Below, one piece after another: positions 25,373-34,359 of a stretch of DNA of 64,000 nucleotides (the first letter of the stretch is position 1; every line of letters begins with the position of its first letter). The notes under the pieces were generated by a model. The model did no database searches and was not told the DNA's origin. It was given only the letters and a program-made list of their open reading frames with translations. This stretch comes from Sporosarcina sp. NCCP-2222. GTDB taxonomy: Bacteria > Bacillota > Bacilli > Bacillales_A > Planococcaceae. The stretch is from contig NZ_BQYK01000002.1 of the NCBI RefSeq assembly GCF_023168145.1, forward strand, positions 461,792-525,791. The letters run 5' to 3'. The position numbers were made by a program, and so were the translations under genes.

Positions 25373-28300
25373 TTATTTCACAAATTCCGGCACGCTATTC
25401 GATAGCGCTTTGTCTGTCACCTTCTCTGTTTCTTTCACGGCGACTGTGCGTCTAGTGACAAGACGGTAGACTGCCGGAATCAACAGCAAGGTAATGATAG
25501 TGGCAAACAGTAATCCGGAGATGAGCACTGTAGCGAGCGGTGCCTGGTAATTGCCGGACGCGCCGGATGCCAGGGCGAGTGGGAGCATGCCGCCTACTGT
25601 TGTCAGTGTCGTCATGAAGATGGGACGGATCCGCTGCTTCCCTGCTGCGACAAGCGCTTCCTCTACTTGCATGCCTTCTCTGCGTAATTGATTCGTCCGG
25701 TCAATGAGCAGGATGGCATTGTTCAGGACGATGCCGATGAGCATAATGACGCCCATTCCGGATAATAGATTGAGTTCCCGCTGCGTCAGGAAGAGGCCGA
25801 CAATGACCCCGATAATGGCCATTGGAATGACGGACATGACAATCAGCGGATGGCCGAGGTGATTGAATTGAACTGCCATGACGAAGTAGACAAGGAACAT
25901 AGCGATGCCAAGCACGATTGCCATTTCCATCATCAGCTGCTGTTGTTGCTCGATGTCGCCGCCCGCGTCGATTGCATAGCCAGCTGGCAGATCGAACGCA
26001 TTGATTACCTTTTGGACGTCCCGATTAATCGTGCCTAAGTCTTTGCCTTCGATATCAGCGCCAATTACGATAAAACGCTCTCCATCCATATGTGTGATTT
26101 CTTTTGGTGTCTGAACCGATTGGAATTCAATTAATGAGGAGAGCTTCCTATCTCCCGCCGCTGTCGGAATCTCCATGTTCAAAACATCATTTGCGGAGTT
26201 TGTTTTGGTTGCCCATCTGACCATCAGAGGGATTTGTTCCTCGTTATAGGCCATTTCACCGACTGGCATGTCAATGAATGCTTGCTGTAGAAATTGTTTC
26301 ACCTGCATTCTGGTTAATCCCGCTTCTTCAATTGCGGACTCTTTCAAAACGACCTGTTGCTGCTTCTGGCTGTTCTCCATGGAATCCGTGATGCCGACAA
26401 GCCCTTCAATAGATGAGAGCTTTTTTATGAATTCCTTCCCGATTGATTGCAGCTTCGAATAGTCTTCCCCTTTAATCACCACTTGGACAGGTGAGCCGCC
26501 TGAACCATCCATTGCACTTTGGACATTCTTAATTGGCATTTGTTCCGTTAATGCCCGTAATGATTTTAGAATTTCTTCGTTTACTTGTTTTTGTTCCGTC
26601 TTGATCGCTTCGCCTTTTGTCATATTAATTATTCCGATGAGCAGATTCCCGTTGTCGATAAGGAACGTAGAGTCTACATCGTCGATGGCGCCTAACTGCT
26701 GTGATACTTTTTGTACGACTTGCTCTTTTTCATTGCCTTCCACACCAGGTTCCAATTCGATGAGGATTTCTGCATATCGATTGAAGATATCCGGCATAAC
26801 GGTCATCGGGATTTTATTCACTAGCGTGAGCGAACCTCCAAATAAGAGTAGGAAAAGGACAATGACAAGACCGCTTCTCCACTTCTTACCGACAATCCAG
26901 GAAATCGAGGCACCATACTGCCTCATGACTTTGCCCTCCGCCTTTCCTTTCGTCGATTTTCGGTAGCGTAAAAACCGTTCTGAAAGCGTCGGAATGATGG
27001 TAAAAGCGACAAGGACGGAACTGATCAATGTCACCGCCACAACGATGGACAAAATGATCATGAACTGCCCCATATCTCCTCCGATGAAACCGATCGGCAG
27101 GAATACAACAATTGTTGTCAGCATGGAGGAAATGACAGCGCCTGCGACCTCTTTTGTTCCAACCAGAACGGCATCGAGTTTGCCTAAACCGAGTTCCTTC
27201 TGCCGATAAATGGACTCCAATATGACAATTGAGGAGTCGACCATCATGCCAATGCCAAGCCCAAGACCGATAAGCGTCAGCATATTCAAGCTATAGCCCA
27301 GCAGGTAGACCGTCAAAAATGTCAGCAAAACAGACGTCGGGATGGAGATGCCGATAATGAGCGTCGCGCGGACGTTTCTCAAAAACAGCAATAAGATGGC
27401 TACCGCCACAATACTTCCGATCAAAATATTATCTGCCACGCCATCAATCGACTCTTGAACGAAGTCGGCTTGCGCCACCATTTCATTCAACTCAAAGTCT
27501 TTAACCAGTCCTTCCTCCTGGATTTTATCCACTTCCGCCCGGACAGCCTTTGCCATATCGAGCTGGGTGGCGCCGTTCGCCCTTCCGATTTGAATAAAAA
27601 TCAAGTCTTTGGAGCCGTTCTTCCATACATAGGATGCATTCTCAAGCGGCTCAATGGAGATCGAAGCGATGTCGCCAAGAGGGATGTTCCCTGTAGCAGT
27701 TGGTATCTCCACTTTGCGTAAATCCTCTACATCCTCCACTTTTGTTTGCCAGCGAAGCAAGGAACCATTCCCATCCTCGGCCTCCAGCTCGCCAAGTGTC
27801 ATTTCCGAATTCCCTTCCGAGATGCTTCCAATTACATAAGAGGCATCTATACCAAGCTCCGCCATCTTTTTACGATCCAATTGGATAGACACTTCCCGCT
27901 CCACTGTTCCAGATACATTGACTTCCTGTACTTCTTTCAAGCTTTCCAATCTAGGTTTTAACACTTGCCGTGCGAAAGAGGACATTTCCTCCATCTCACC
28001 GCCGGAAGCTTCCATGAAGAACTCATACCCTTGCCGCACCCCATATTGGCCCGTGTAAGCTTCTTTAATTTCCGGATGCTCCGCACGGAGGCTGCTCACA
28101 ACCCGCTCCACTTCCTGAATGGCTTCCGCTCCTTTTCCTCTGGCGAAAACCATATCCAACTGCGTGCCACCTAGTTTTGTCGTGGACTGAACCTTCTCCA
28201 CATCACCGAGCGCCTGCAATTTCTGTTCTAGCGTGTTAGTAATTCGCTCTTCTATGTCAATCGCAGCCATATCTCCCGCCTCGATGACGATATATCCGCC

Positions 28301-28429
28301 GTCCGTTCCGACAGATGGCATGATCTCTTTGTCGAGACGGAAAACGGCTAAGACCCCTAACAAAATGATCATGGTGGATAATAACCCGACCAACACCTTT
28401 TTTTGTACGATGCTTTCTAAAATTTTCAC
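25373..28429 (-). CDS. RND family efflux transporter (SwrC/AcrB-like)
   Basis: 1018 residues, two repeats of six membrane segments with large outer loops, the normal length for the HAE-type RND family. Visible features: N-terminal helix with VFRLDKEIMPSVG, the TM4 proton-relay region GLGIGMMVDSSIVILES, and the second-half MGVIMLIGIVLNNAILLIDRTNQLRREG. The start is GTG 28429 (KILESIVQKK) with AAGGGG eight bases upstream; the frame is open nine codons further. In Bacillus subtilis the relative SwrC (YerP) exports surfactin and confers tolerance to amphiphiles. No membrane-fusion partner gene is nearby, as expected in Gram-positives. Confidence 0.92.
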   Translation of the reverse strand: MKILESIVQKKVLVGLLSTMIILLGVLAVFRLDKEIMPSVGTDGGYIVIEAGDMAAIDIEERITNTLEQKLQALGDVEKVQSTTKLGGTQLDMVFARGKGAEAIQEVERVVSSLRAEHPEIKEAYTGQYGVRQGYEFFMEASGGEMEEMSSFARQVLKPRLESLKEVQEVNVSGTVEREVSIQLDRKKMAELGIDASYVIGSISEGNSEMTLGELEAEDGNGSLLRWQTKVEDVEDLRKVEIPTATGNIPLGDIASISIEPLENASYVWKNGSKDLIFIQIGRANGATQLDMAKAVRAEVDKIQEEGLVKDFELNEMVAQADFVQESIDGVADNILIGSIVAVAILLLFLRNVRATLIIGISIPTSVLLTFLTVYLLGYSLNMLTLIGLGLGIGMMVDSSIVILESIYRQKELGLGKLDAVLVGTKEVAGAVISSMLTTIVVFLPIGFIGGDMGQFMIILSIVVAVTLISSVLVAFTIIPTLSERFLRYRKSTKGKAEGKVMRQYGASISWIVGKKWRSGLVIVLFLLLFGGSLTLVNKIPMTVMPDIFNRYAEILIELEPGVEGNEKEQVVQKVSQQLGAIDDVDSTFLIDNGNLLIGIINMTKGEAIKTEQKQVNEEILKSLRALTEQMPIKNVQSAMDGSGGSPVQVVIKGEDYSKLQSIGKEFIKKLSSIEGLVGITDSMENSQKQQQVVLKESAIEEAGLTRMQVKQFLQQAFIDMPVGEMAYNEEQIPLMVRWATKTNSANDVLNMEIPTAAGDRKLSSLIEFQSVQTPKEITHMDGERFIVIGADIEGKDLGTINRDVQKVINAFDLPAGYAIDAGGDIEQQQQLMMEMAIVLGIAMFLVYFVMAVQFNHLGHPLIVMSVIPMAIIGVIVGLFLTQRELNLLSGMGVIMLIGIVLNNAILLIDRTNQLRREGMQVEEALVAAGKQRIRPIFMTTLTTVGGMLPLALASGASGNYQAPLATVLISGLLFATIITLLLIPAVYRLVTRRTVAVKETEKVTDKALSNSVPEFVK

Positions 28430-28623
28430 AAGTAAACCCCTTCCATTCATTATCAACTGACTGACTTAACCGTACCACCTGCGGCCAGCACTCTATAACG
28501 AGCCACCGTCCGATTTCTCATTCAGCCTTAGGTCGTAGATTCAGATAAGTGACACTTTCTCGTATAATGGGTCTACTCAGAAAGGCACTTTCCAGTTAAG
28601 ATTAGGAAAAGGAGGGGTTCGTC

Positions 28624-29409
28624 ATGGAAGTGGATTTTGGAAAAGTGGCAAAAAGTTATGCGCAGTCTCGAAACGATTTGCCGGCTGAACTGATATCCGG
28701 CTTGCACGCAAGAGGCGTGGATTTTCCCAAGAAGCGAATAGCAGATTTAGGTTCCGGAACAGGCGTACTGACTCGTTTGTTGCAGAACCAAGGAGCCTAT
28801 GTCACTGGTATTGAACCCTCTAGCGAATTGATTGCAGAAGCCCAGCGGATTGATGCAGAGAAGGGAAATGAAATTGAGTATGAGAATCAATTTTCTGAGG
28901 CCACGGGGCTGCCGGACTCTTCATGCGATATGACCGTTGCGTTACGCGCTTGGCATTGGTTCGACCGTGAAGCCTCCTTGCGTGAAATCAAGCGAATCCT
29001 GAAACCACATGGACAGCTGATTGTCATGGACTCGGGGTTTATGACCATCGATCCGATTGTCACCCAATCCATGGACATTCTAAAAGACCAGGTACCTGCG
29101 GGTCTTATCAAACCGGCTGGTTCAAAAGCAGAGGCCTCCCAGTTCATCAACAGCTTCCCTGTTGAGTGGTTTGAAGAATGGAAGCAGCACGGTTTTGATT
29201 TAATGGACACGTACAATTTTGAGTACACCGTTTCCTTCACAGCGGCTGAATGGGGAGAAAGGCTACGTTCCCTTTCCTGGTTTGTGAATTTGATGGAAGA
29301 GGAACGGTTGTCCCTTACTGAAAAAGTGAGCTCAGCTCTTTCATCTGTTCACGGTACCCAGCCTTTCACTATTCGACATCGTTTTTATATCGCCATACTC
29401 CAGAATTAA
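28624..29409 (+). CDS. Class I SAM-dependent methyltransferase (UbiE/BioC-like fold)
   Basis: 261 residues. Motif I RIADLGSGTGVLTRLL, acidic end of strand beta2 VTGIEPSSELIAEA, and motif TVALRAWHWFDREASLREI resemble methyltransferases of the Methyltransf_11 group (AWHWF is typical of a subgroup close to trans-aconitate methyltransferase-like proteins). AAGGAGG is present before ATG 28624. Divergent from the RND pump. It is followed after 25 bases by an AraC-type regulator and then a VOC-fold protein on the same strand, so the three may form one transcript. Substrate unknown. Confidence 0.87.
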   Translation: MEVDFGKVAKSYAQSRNDLPAELISGLHARGVDFPKKRIADLGSGTGVLTRLLQNQGAYVTGIEPSSELIAEAQRIDAEKGNEIEYENQFSEATGLPDSSCDMTVALRAWHWFDREASLREIKRILKPHGQLIVMDSGFMTIDPIVTQSMDILKDQVPAGLIKPAGSKAEASQFINSFPVEWFEEWKQHGFDLMDTYNFEYTVSFTAAEWGERLRSLSWFVNLMEEERLSLTEKVSSALSSVHGTQPFTIRHRFYIAILQN

Positions 29410-29434
29410 TGACAAGTAGGTTGGTGCCCGAAAC

Positions 29435-30292
29435 ATGAAAAAAGACGAATCGACCAATTTCATACTTCATGCCAAAAGTGATGAGTACTATTGGGAAGGA
29501 GATGGGCAGCTCTCCATCAAAACCTTCTCTGGAGGACGAGCCCTATACAAGACAGATACAGGATTTTTCGCCGTGGAGGAAAATCGTTATTTATTGCTGA
29601 ATGAAGGGGACTATACAATCGCCATTGACGAGGTGGAAGAGATCGAATCGTTCTGTCTCTTTTTTAGGCATGGTTTTGCCGAGGAAGTTTGCCGGACGCT
29701 CACAGACACCACTGATCAGCTATTGTCCGATCCGTTTCGAACGAAAGACATGATTGGATTTTTCGAGAAAACATACGAAATGAATGCCGGCTTCTTCCGC
29801 CATCTTCAAATAATGAAACAACACTATCCAGATAACAAACACGACCCGCTTTGGCTGGAGGAGCAGTTTCATCGGACCATGCTTCACCTTGTATCGGCTC
29901 ACCAGTTTGCAGGGAAAGAGATGGAATCGCTACAAATGCAGCGAACCTCCACTAAAGAGGAATTGTACAGACGGATTGCGATCGCCGATGATTTCATCCG
30001 TGCATTTTACAAGGAGCCGATTCAGTTACAGGATATTGCTCAGGCCGCATACATGTCGACGAATCATCTACTGCGGTCCTACAAGCAGGTTTATGGTAGA
30101 ACGCCTTACCAACAACTGTCCGCGCTGCGCATTGCAGAGGCGAAGAAACGATTGGCTGAGCTTGAATGGACGGTCACCGCCATCGCACACGAACTCAGTT
30201 TTCAATCTTCCGCTTCCTTCAGCAAAGCATTTAAACTAGCTACCGGCCACTCCCCTATCGACTATCGAAAAAAGGTGATTTTGGACAAGTAG
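29435..30292 (+). CDS. AraC family transcriptional regulator
   Basis: 285 residues. The C-terminal 100 residues carry the two helix-turn-helix motifs of AraC/XylS proteins (IQLQDIAQAAYMSTNHLLRSYKQVYGRTPYQ and AHELSFQSSASFSKAFKLATGHSPIDYRK). The N-terminal half (residues 1-170) is a cupin-like sensing region without a recognised ligand. The ribosome site before ATG 29435 is weak (TAGGTTGG). It lies between a methyltransferase and a VOC protein gene, probably regulating that group (inference). Confidence 0.9.
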   Translation: MKKDESTNFILHAKSDEYYWEGDGQLSIKTFSGGRALYKTDTGFFAVEENRYLLLNEGDYTIAIDEVEEIESFCLFFRHGFAEEVCRTLTDTTDQLLSDPFRTKDMIGFFEKTYEMNAGFFRHLQIMKQHYPDNKHDPLWLEEQFHRTMLHLVSAHQFAGKEMESLQMQRTSTKEELYRRIAIADDFIRAFYKEPIQLQDIAQAAYMSTNHLLRSYKQVYGRTPYQQLSALRIAEAKKRLAELEWTVTAIAHELSFQSSASFSKAFKLATGHSPIDYRKKVILDK

Positions 30293-30343
30293 GCTTTAAA
30301 ATAATTCAGTAAGATAAACATAAGAAGGAAAGGAGTGATGAGG

Positions 30344-30724
30344 ATGAATCAAACAATTAATAAAATCGGGCAGATTGCTGTACCGGTGAAAAATTTTGAA
30401 AGAGCGGTCTCTTTCTACGAAAACGTCCTCGGCGTGCCGAAGCTGTTCGAGGCAGGCCAATTGGCGTTTTTTGATTGCGGGGGCGTGCGTTTGCTACTGA
30501 GCCCTCCAGAAAAAGAGAAATTTGCGAATGCCAGCTCCGTTATTTATTTTCACGTGGAACATATTGACGAAGCGTATGCTGATTTCAAGGAAAAAGGCGT
30601 TCATTTTACAGATGAACCACACTTAATCGCCAAAATGGGCCAAACGGAAACATGGATGGTCTTCTTTACGGATACAGAAGATAACACGCTTGCCTTAATG
30701 AGTGAAAAGGTTGTAGCTGAATAA
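30344..30724 (+). CDS. VOC family protein (glyoxalase/bleomycin resistance-like)
   Basis: 126 residues, one vicinal oxygen chelate fold made of two beta-alpha-beta-beta-beta modules (INKIGQIAVPVKNFERAVSF, then VIYFHVEHIDEAYADFKEKG and TWMVFFTDTEDNTLALMSE). Metal ligand candidates are the N-terminal position Q/I instead of His (first ligand not obvious), His in YFHVEH and Glu in FTDTEDN, so catalytic competence is uncertain. AAAGGAG lies eight bases before ATG 30344. Substrate unknown. Last gene before a bidirectional terminator. Confidence 0.85.
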   Translation: MNQTINKIGQIAVPVKNFERAVSFYENVLGVPKLFEAGQLAFFDCGGVRLLLSPPEKEKFANASSVIYFHVEHIDEAYADFKEKGVHFTDEPHLIAKMGQTETWMVFFTDTEDNTLALMSEKVVAE

Positions 30725-30727
30725 CAA

Positions 30728-30762
30728 AAAGGAGCCCGATCGATGGATGGGCTCCTTTTTGT
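30728..30762. terminator. Bidirectional terminator
   Basis: AAAAGGAGCCC and GGGCTCCTTTT form a stem with flanking A- and T-runs, between the convergent VOC and symporter genes. Confidence 0.9.
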
Positions 30763-32034
30763 TTATGCTTCTTCCGCAGTCTCGAAGTATGTCTTTTGTT
30801 TTTGTTCATCAAAACGGCCTTCCCATTTCGACATGACAACCGATGCCAGCGAGTTGCCGACAACATTGACGACGGTACGGGCCATGTCGAGAATCCGGTC
30901 GATTCCCGCAATAAATGCCAACCCTTCAAGCGGAATACCAACAGTACCGAGGGTTGCGAGCAAGACGACGAAGGAAACACCCGGGACTCCTGCGATCCCT
31001 TTTGATGTGATCATTAAGACGAGCACGAGTGTAATCTGCTGCATGATGCTCAAATCGATATTATACATTTGTGCAATGAAGATGGCCGCGATGGCCTGAT
31101 ACAAGGTGGACCCATCGAGGTTAAATGAGTAACCTGTCGGCACGACAAAGGATACAACATCCTTTGGACAGCCGATCTTCTCCATTTTCTCAAGCACTTT
31201 CGGCAAAACTGTTTCCGAGCTTGATGTCGAATAGGCGAGAATCAACTCGTCCTTCAATACTTTAAAGAGGAAGAAAATGTTGAACCCTACAAGTTTCGCT
31301 ATTCCGCCAAGCACAACGATGATGAAGAACGCCATAGCTGCATAGACGAGGATAAGCAATTTTCCAAGCGGCAGCAATGAAGATAAACCGAACTTCGAAA
31401 TCGTTACACCAATTAAAGCGAATACGCCAAATGGAGCAAATCGCATGATCAAGTTGGTTACCCAGAACATCGTATCCGCAACACCTGAGAAGAACGCCAG
31501 CACCGGCTTTCCTTTTTCTCCGATCGCTGCTACGCCAAGACCGAAAAGAACCGAGAAGAAAATGATCGACAGCATATTGCCTTCCGCCATTGCTTGAATG
31601 ATGTTACTTGGCACAATATTGACAAGTACATCCAAGAAGCTTTCATGCTGCACTTGCTCTGTCGTCTGGACATATTGGTCGATATTCCCCTTGGAAAGGG
31701 CTGACATATCTACCCCAACACCCGGTTTAACAATATTTGCAGCCAACAGACCGACCACAATCGCTATCGTTGTGACAATTTCAAAATAGATGAGTGTTTT
31801 CCCGCCCAGTTTCCCAAGCTGCTTAATATCACCTGTTCCAGCAACCCCAAGGATGAGCGTCGAAATGATGATTGGCACTACAATCATCTTAATCATATTA
31901 ATAAACATCTTACCGATTGGATCTAAATATGTCTCTACAGCCGGATTTCCGTAAAAAATGGCACCTACTATGATACCTAACACGAGACCGATTAAGATCT
32001 GATACGCCAGTGGAAGTTTGAACAACTTTTTCAT
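30763..32034 (-). CDS. Dicarboxylate/amino acid:cation symporter (DAACS family, GltP/GltT-like)
   Basis: 423 residues. This is a secondary transporter for glutamate, aspartate or C4-dicarboxylates using H+ or Na+. Signature stretches: the serine-rich hairpin TSSSETVLPKVLEK, the cation/substrate stretch GYSFNLDGSTLYQ, and the C-terminal DRILDMARTVVNVVGNS. Eight membrane helices plus two re-entrant loops fit the length. AGAGGTGACC before the ATG. A cre-like site lies 23-36 bases upstream of the start codon. The GlnK/GlnL-like pair is encoded just upstream on the same strand, separated by a terminator, and may control it (inference). Confidence 0.93.
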   Translation of the reverse strand: MKKLFKLPLAYQILIGLVLGIIVGAIFYGNPAVETYLDPIGKMFINMIKMIVVPIIISTLILGVAGTGDIKQLGKLGGKTLIYFEIVTTIAIVVGLLAANIVKPGVGVDMSALSKGNIDQYVQTTEQVQHESFLDVLVNIVPSNIIQAMAEGNMLSIIFFSVLFGLGVAAIGEKGKPVLAFFSGVADTMFWVTNLIMRFAPFGVFALIGVTISKFGLSSLLPLGKLLILVYAAMAFFIIVVLGGIAKLVGFNIFFLFKVLKDELILAYSTSSSETVLPKVLEKMEKIGCPKDVVSFVVPTGYSFNLDGSTLYQAIAAIFIAQMYNIDLSIMQQITLVLVLMITSKGIAGVPGVSFVVLLATLGTVGIPLEGLAFIAGIDRILDMARTVVNVVGNSLASVVMSKWEGRFDEQKQKTYFETAEEA

Positions 32035-32056
32035 CTATAGGTCACCTCTTTCGTTT

Positions 32057-32070
32057 TGCAAACGCTTTCT
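32057..32070 (-). promoter_or_regulatory. cre-like site upstream of the DAACS symporter
   Basis: On the minus strand AGAAAGCGTTTGCA differs from the cre core TGNAANCGNWNNCA at the first base only. It lies between a TATAAG-like -10 and the start codon, a position suited to a transcriptional roadblock. Confidence 0.5.
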
Positions 32071-32110
32071 TTTCAAAAGAATCTTATATACTACAATAAA
32101 GGTAACCTAC

Positions 32111-32148
32111 AAAAAACGACGCAATCCGACAAATCAGGATTGCGTCGC
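32111..32148 (-). terminator. Terminator of the two-component operon
   Basis: On the minus strand GCGACGCAATCC and GGATTGCGTCGT pair around nine bases and are followed by TTTTT. Confidence 0.9.
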
Positions 32149-32151
32149 TTA

Positions 32152-33057
32152 TTATATTTTTTCAAATCGGGAGGCTCCGCTTTGCTTTTCCATTGCCTCA
32201 ATACTTAGCACTTGAATGAATTTCTTGCTGTTCACTTTGATTTTCGGGAGTGGATCATTCTCTTCCATCGCATTTACGAGCAAACGGATATCCTGCAAGT
32301 CGAAGTAGCGAGGCCCATAATACTCGAATTCCGGCAGCGTGTAGTCTAGTACAGCGAGCGACGCGATATGTTCCATTGCTGCGTGGACAGCCCGCCGGAT
32401 GCGCTGCTCAATCGCTTTGCTTTCTTTATGCAACGCTTCGCCCTCATATCCTTTTTGACGGGCGGATTGTTCGTATAACTCCTTCAAAGGAGGAAAAGAA
32501 ACAGTGGATTCATCGCGAGATACCGCTAATTCTACTAATGAAATCAAATCGTCACTCCCCGCTTCCCCGGCGATTCCCATATCTTTCAATATGGATAATA
32601 CGGTTCCTCTAAGCTGGACCGGTTGGCGGGCATTTTGATTTGTACCAAGATGAGATAGCGATTGCTGAATCGTCAGTAAGGATTGCTTGAGCCTCGCTTG
32701 CTCCGCTGTCCTGTTCAAGACACTTTGCACCTCGACCCGATTAATCGGCTTATGGATAAAAAACTCGATGCCAAGTTGATAGGCCTGGCCAACCATTTCT
32801 TTATTATCCACTTGGGAAATCATGATGAATTGTCCCCTGTAGCCCAGTTCCTGCAAGCGTTCGATCATTTCCAAACCGTCCATATCAGGCATGAGCAAGT
32901 CGATCAACACGATATCAGGCTGAAGCGTCATCACCGTTTGGATGGTAGAAGAGCCACCGCCTTCTTCCCCAATGACCATGCCAAGACCGCCCTCAATTAT
33001 GATCTGCTTCAACATGGCACGGCTCGCCCGGTCATCGTCGATAATGAAATAACGCAT
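32152..33057 (-). CDS. Response regulator, GlnL/YcbB-like
   Basis: 301 residues. The receiver domain (residues 1-120) has the acidic pocket FIIDDD, phospho-acceptor Asp in DIVLIDLLMPDMDG and the Lys in FFIHKPI. Residues 140-295 match the YcbB-type output region (IEQRIRRAVHAAMEHIASLA..., PEFEYYGPRYFDLQDIRLLV) known from GlnL of Bacillus subtilis. There, GlnK-GlnL turns on glutamine uptake and glutaminase genes. The start is three bases past the stop of the sensor kinase gene, so they are cotranscribed. The adjacent DAACS symporter is the most likely target (inference). Confidence 0.88.
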   Translation of the reverse strand: MRYFIIDDDRASRAMLKQIIIEGGLGMVIGEEGGGSSTIQTVMTLQPDIVLIDLLMPDMDGLEMIERLQELGYRGQFIMISQVDNKEMVGQAYQLGIEFFIHKPINRVEVQSVLNRTAEQARLKQSLLTIQQSLSHLGTNQNARQPVQLRGTVLSILKDMGIAGEAGSDDLISLVELAVSRDESTVSFPPLKELYEQSARQKGYEGEALHKESKAIEQRIRRAVHAAMEHIASLAVLDYTLPEFEYYGPRYFDLQDIRLLVNAMEENDPLPKIKVNSKKFIQVLSIEAMEKQSGASRFEKI

Positions 33058-33060
33058 TGT

Positions 33061-34329
33061 CTACTCAACCCGTTTCTGAATGTTTTTACAAGGTAATGCT
33101 ATAGTAAAGACGGTTCCCTGTCCATTCGACTGTACTTCTATTGTTCCCTCTAAAGATTTGACAATATCCTTTGCGTGGGAAAGACCAATTCCCGTCGCCG
33201 CCACGCCTTGCTCATTGTATTTAGTCGTAAAACCGGGTTCAAAAATGATTGGCAGCAAATCCTCCGGAATGCCTTTCCCCGTATCCTGAACACGAATTAC
33301 GAGCTGGCCTTCATCCATTTTTGCGGCAATACGAACCTGCCCTTCAGCAGGCATTGCTTCCACCGCATTCGCCACTAAATTATTGATGAGGGCGAGCAGT
33401 GCTGTCGCTGAATCTGTCTCCATATCTATAGTGGAGTCCACTTGGAACGATACTTGCTTGCCTAAATATTCGGCGTATGTTCCGTTTGCGTTGACGACAA
33501 AACGGAGCAGTTCCGACAACTGGTAGTTGTTTTTGCTATCTGGCCGATTCAGCTTCGTCAGTCCAGTCAACACGCGTTGCGCATCCTTTTTCACTTCATG
33601 GATTTCCTGCGCAATTGACAGCGCCTGCCTGCTATACGCGGCCAGTCCATCTGTTTTCAATTTTTGATATAGATCATGGCTTGCCAGCGTCACTTGTTCT
33701 ATATGTTTCATCGACTTTTCAATATAAAGCGTTTCTGTATAAAGACCTGAATTCACTTCCATCATTTCTTGGATGCGCTTTTTTTGTTCATTCACTATCA
33801 ACGCACTGTAAAGCCCGATGGCAAAATAATTCCGGATGATCGCGACTCCAATCAACAATAACCATTCTCCCATTCCAAACGAATAATGCGCCACCCATAC
33901 TGAACGGATCAGGTGCTCTGTCGTATTTCCAGCCAGTTCTACGAAAGCTGCCAATCCACCTAAACGCAATGGGGATGTCTGGGGGAATCTTTTTATTAAC
34001 AAATGCAGACCCGCCGCATATATGAAGTAGAAAGCGAAGGCAGGCAAATGTTCCCGCACACTTTCTGCAAGCTCAAGGTGGCCGGACATCCCGTCCCCTG
34101 CCACCCGCAATAGAACGACAACAACCCCGGTCATGATTCCTGTCTGAATCAAAGACCGGGGAGGCCGTATGAGAATGTATAAGAAAAACGAAATGCTGCC
34201 CAGCCCGAAACGGAACAGCTCCCCATTAAACGGGATGACTTTAATTTCACTTGCAAAAGCCGTCAAGAAAGCAATGACAGCCATCTGCAGAATCTCTTTA
34301 CGCCGGGTTGGCCGCGCATGGTCTCTCAT
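33061..34329 (-). CDS. Sensor histidine kinase, GlnK/YcbA-like
   Basis: 422 residues. An N-terminal membrane region of five to six helices (residues 15-185) serves as sensor. The dimerisation helix carries the phospho-acceptor His in AQEIHEVKKDAQRV, a motif typical of the GlnK/CitS-relative subgroup. The ATPase domain shows N box NNLVANAVEAM, G1 DTGKGIP and G2 GIGLSHAK. I place the start at ATG 34329 with AGGTG six bases before; the GTG at 34338 overlaps this site. First gene of the operon with the GlnL-like regulator. The signal may be glutamine or a related amino acid (inference from the pair's resemblance). Confidence 0.88.
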   Translation of the reverse strand: MRDHARPTRRKEILQMAVIAFLTAFASEIKVIPFNGELFRFGLGSISFFLYILIRPPRSLIQTGIMTGVVVVLLRVAGDGMSGHLELAESVREHLPAFAFYFIYAAGLHLLIKRFPQTSPLRLGGLAAFVELAGNTTEHLIRSVWVAHYSFGMGEWLLLIGVAIIRNYFAIGLYSALIVNEQKKRIQEMMEVNSGLYTETLYIEKSMKHIEQVTLASHDLYQKLKTDGLAAYSRQALSIAQEIHEVKKDAQRVLTGLTKLNRPDSKNNYQLSELLRFVVNANGTYAEYLGKQVSFQVDSTIDMETDSATALLALINNLVANAVEAMPAEGQVRIAAKMDEGQLVIRVQDTGKGIPEDLLPIIFEPGFTTKYNEQGVAATGIGLSHAKDIVKSLEGTIEVQSNGQGTVFTIALPCKNIQKRVE

Positions 34330-34359
34330 GTTTTTCACCTGTCTATCCTAAACTTATTG

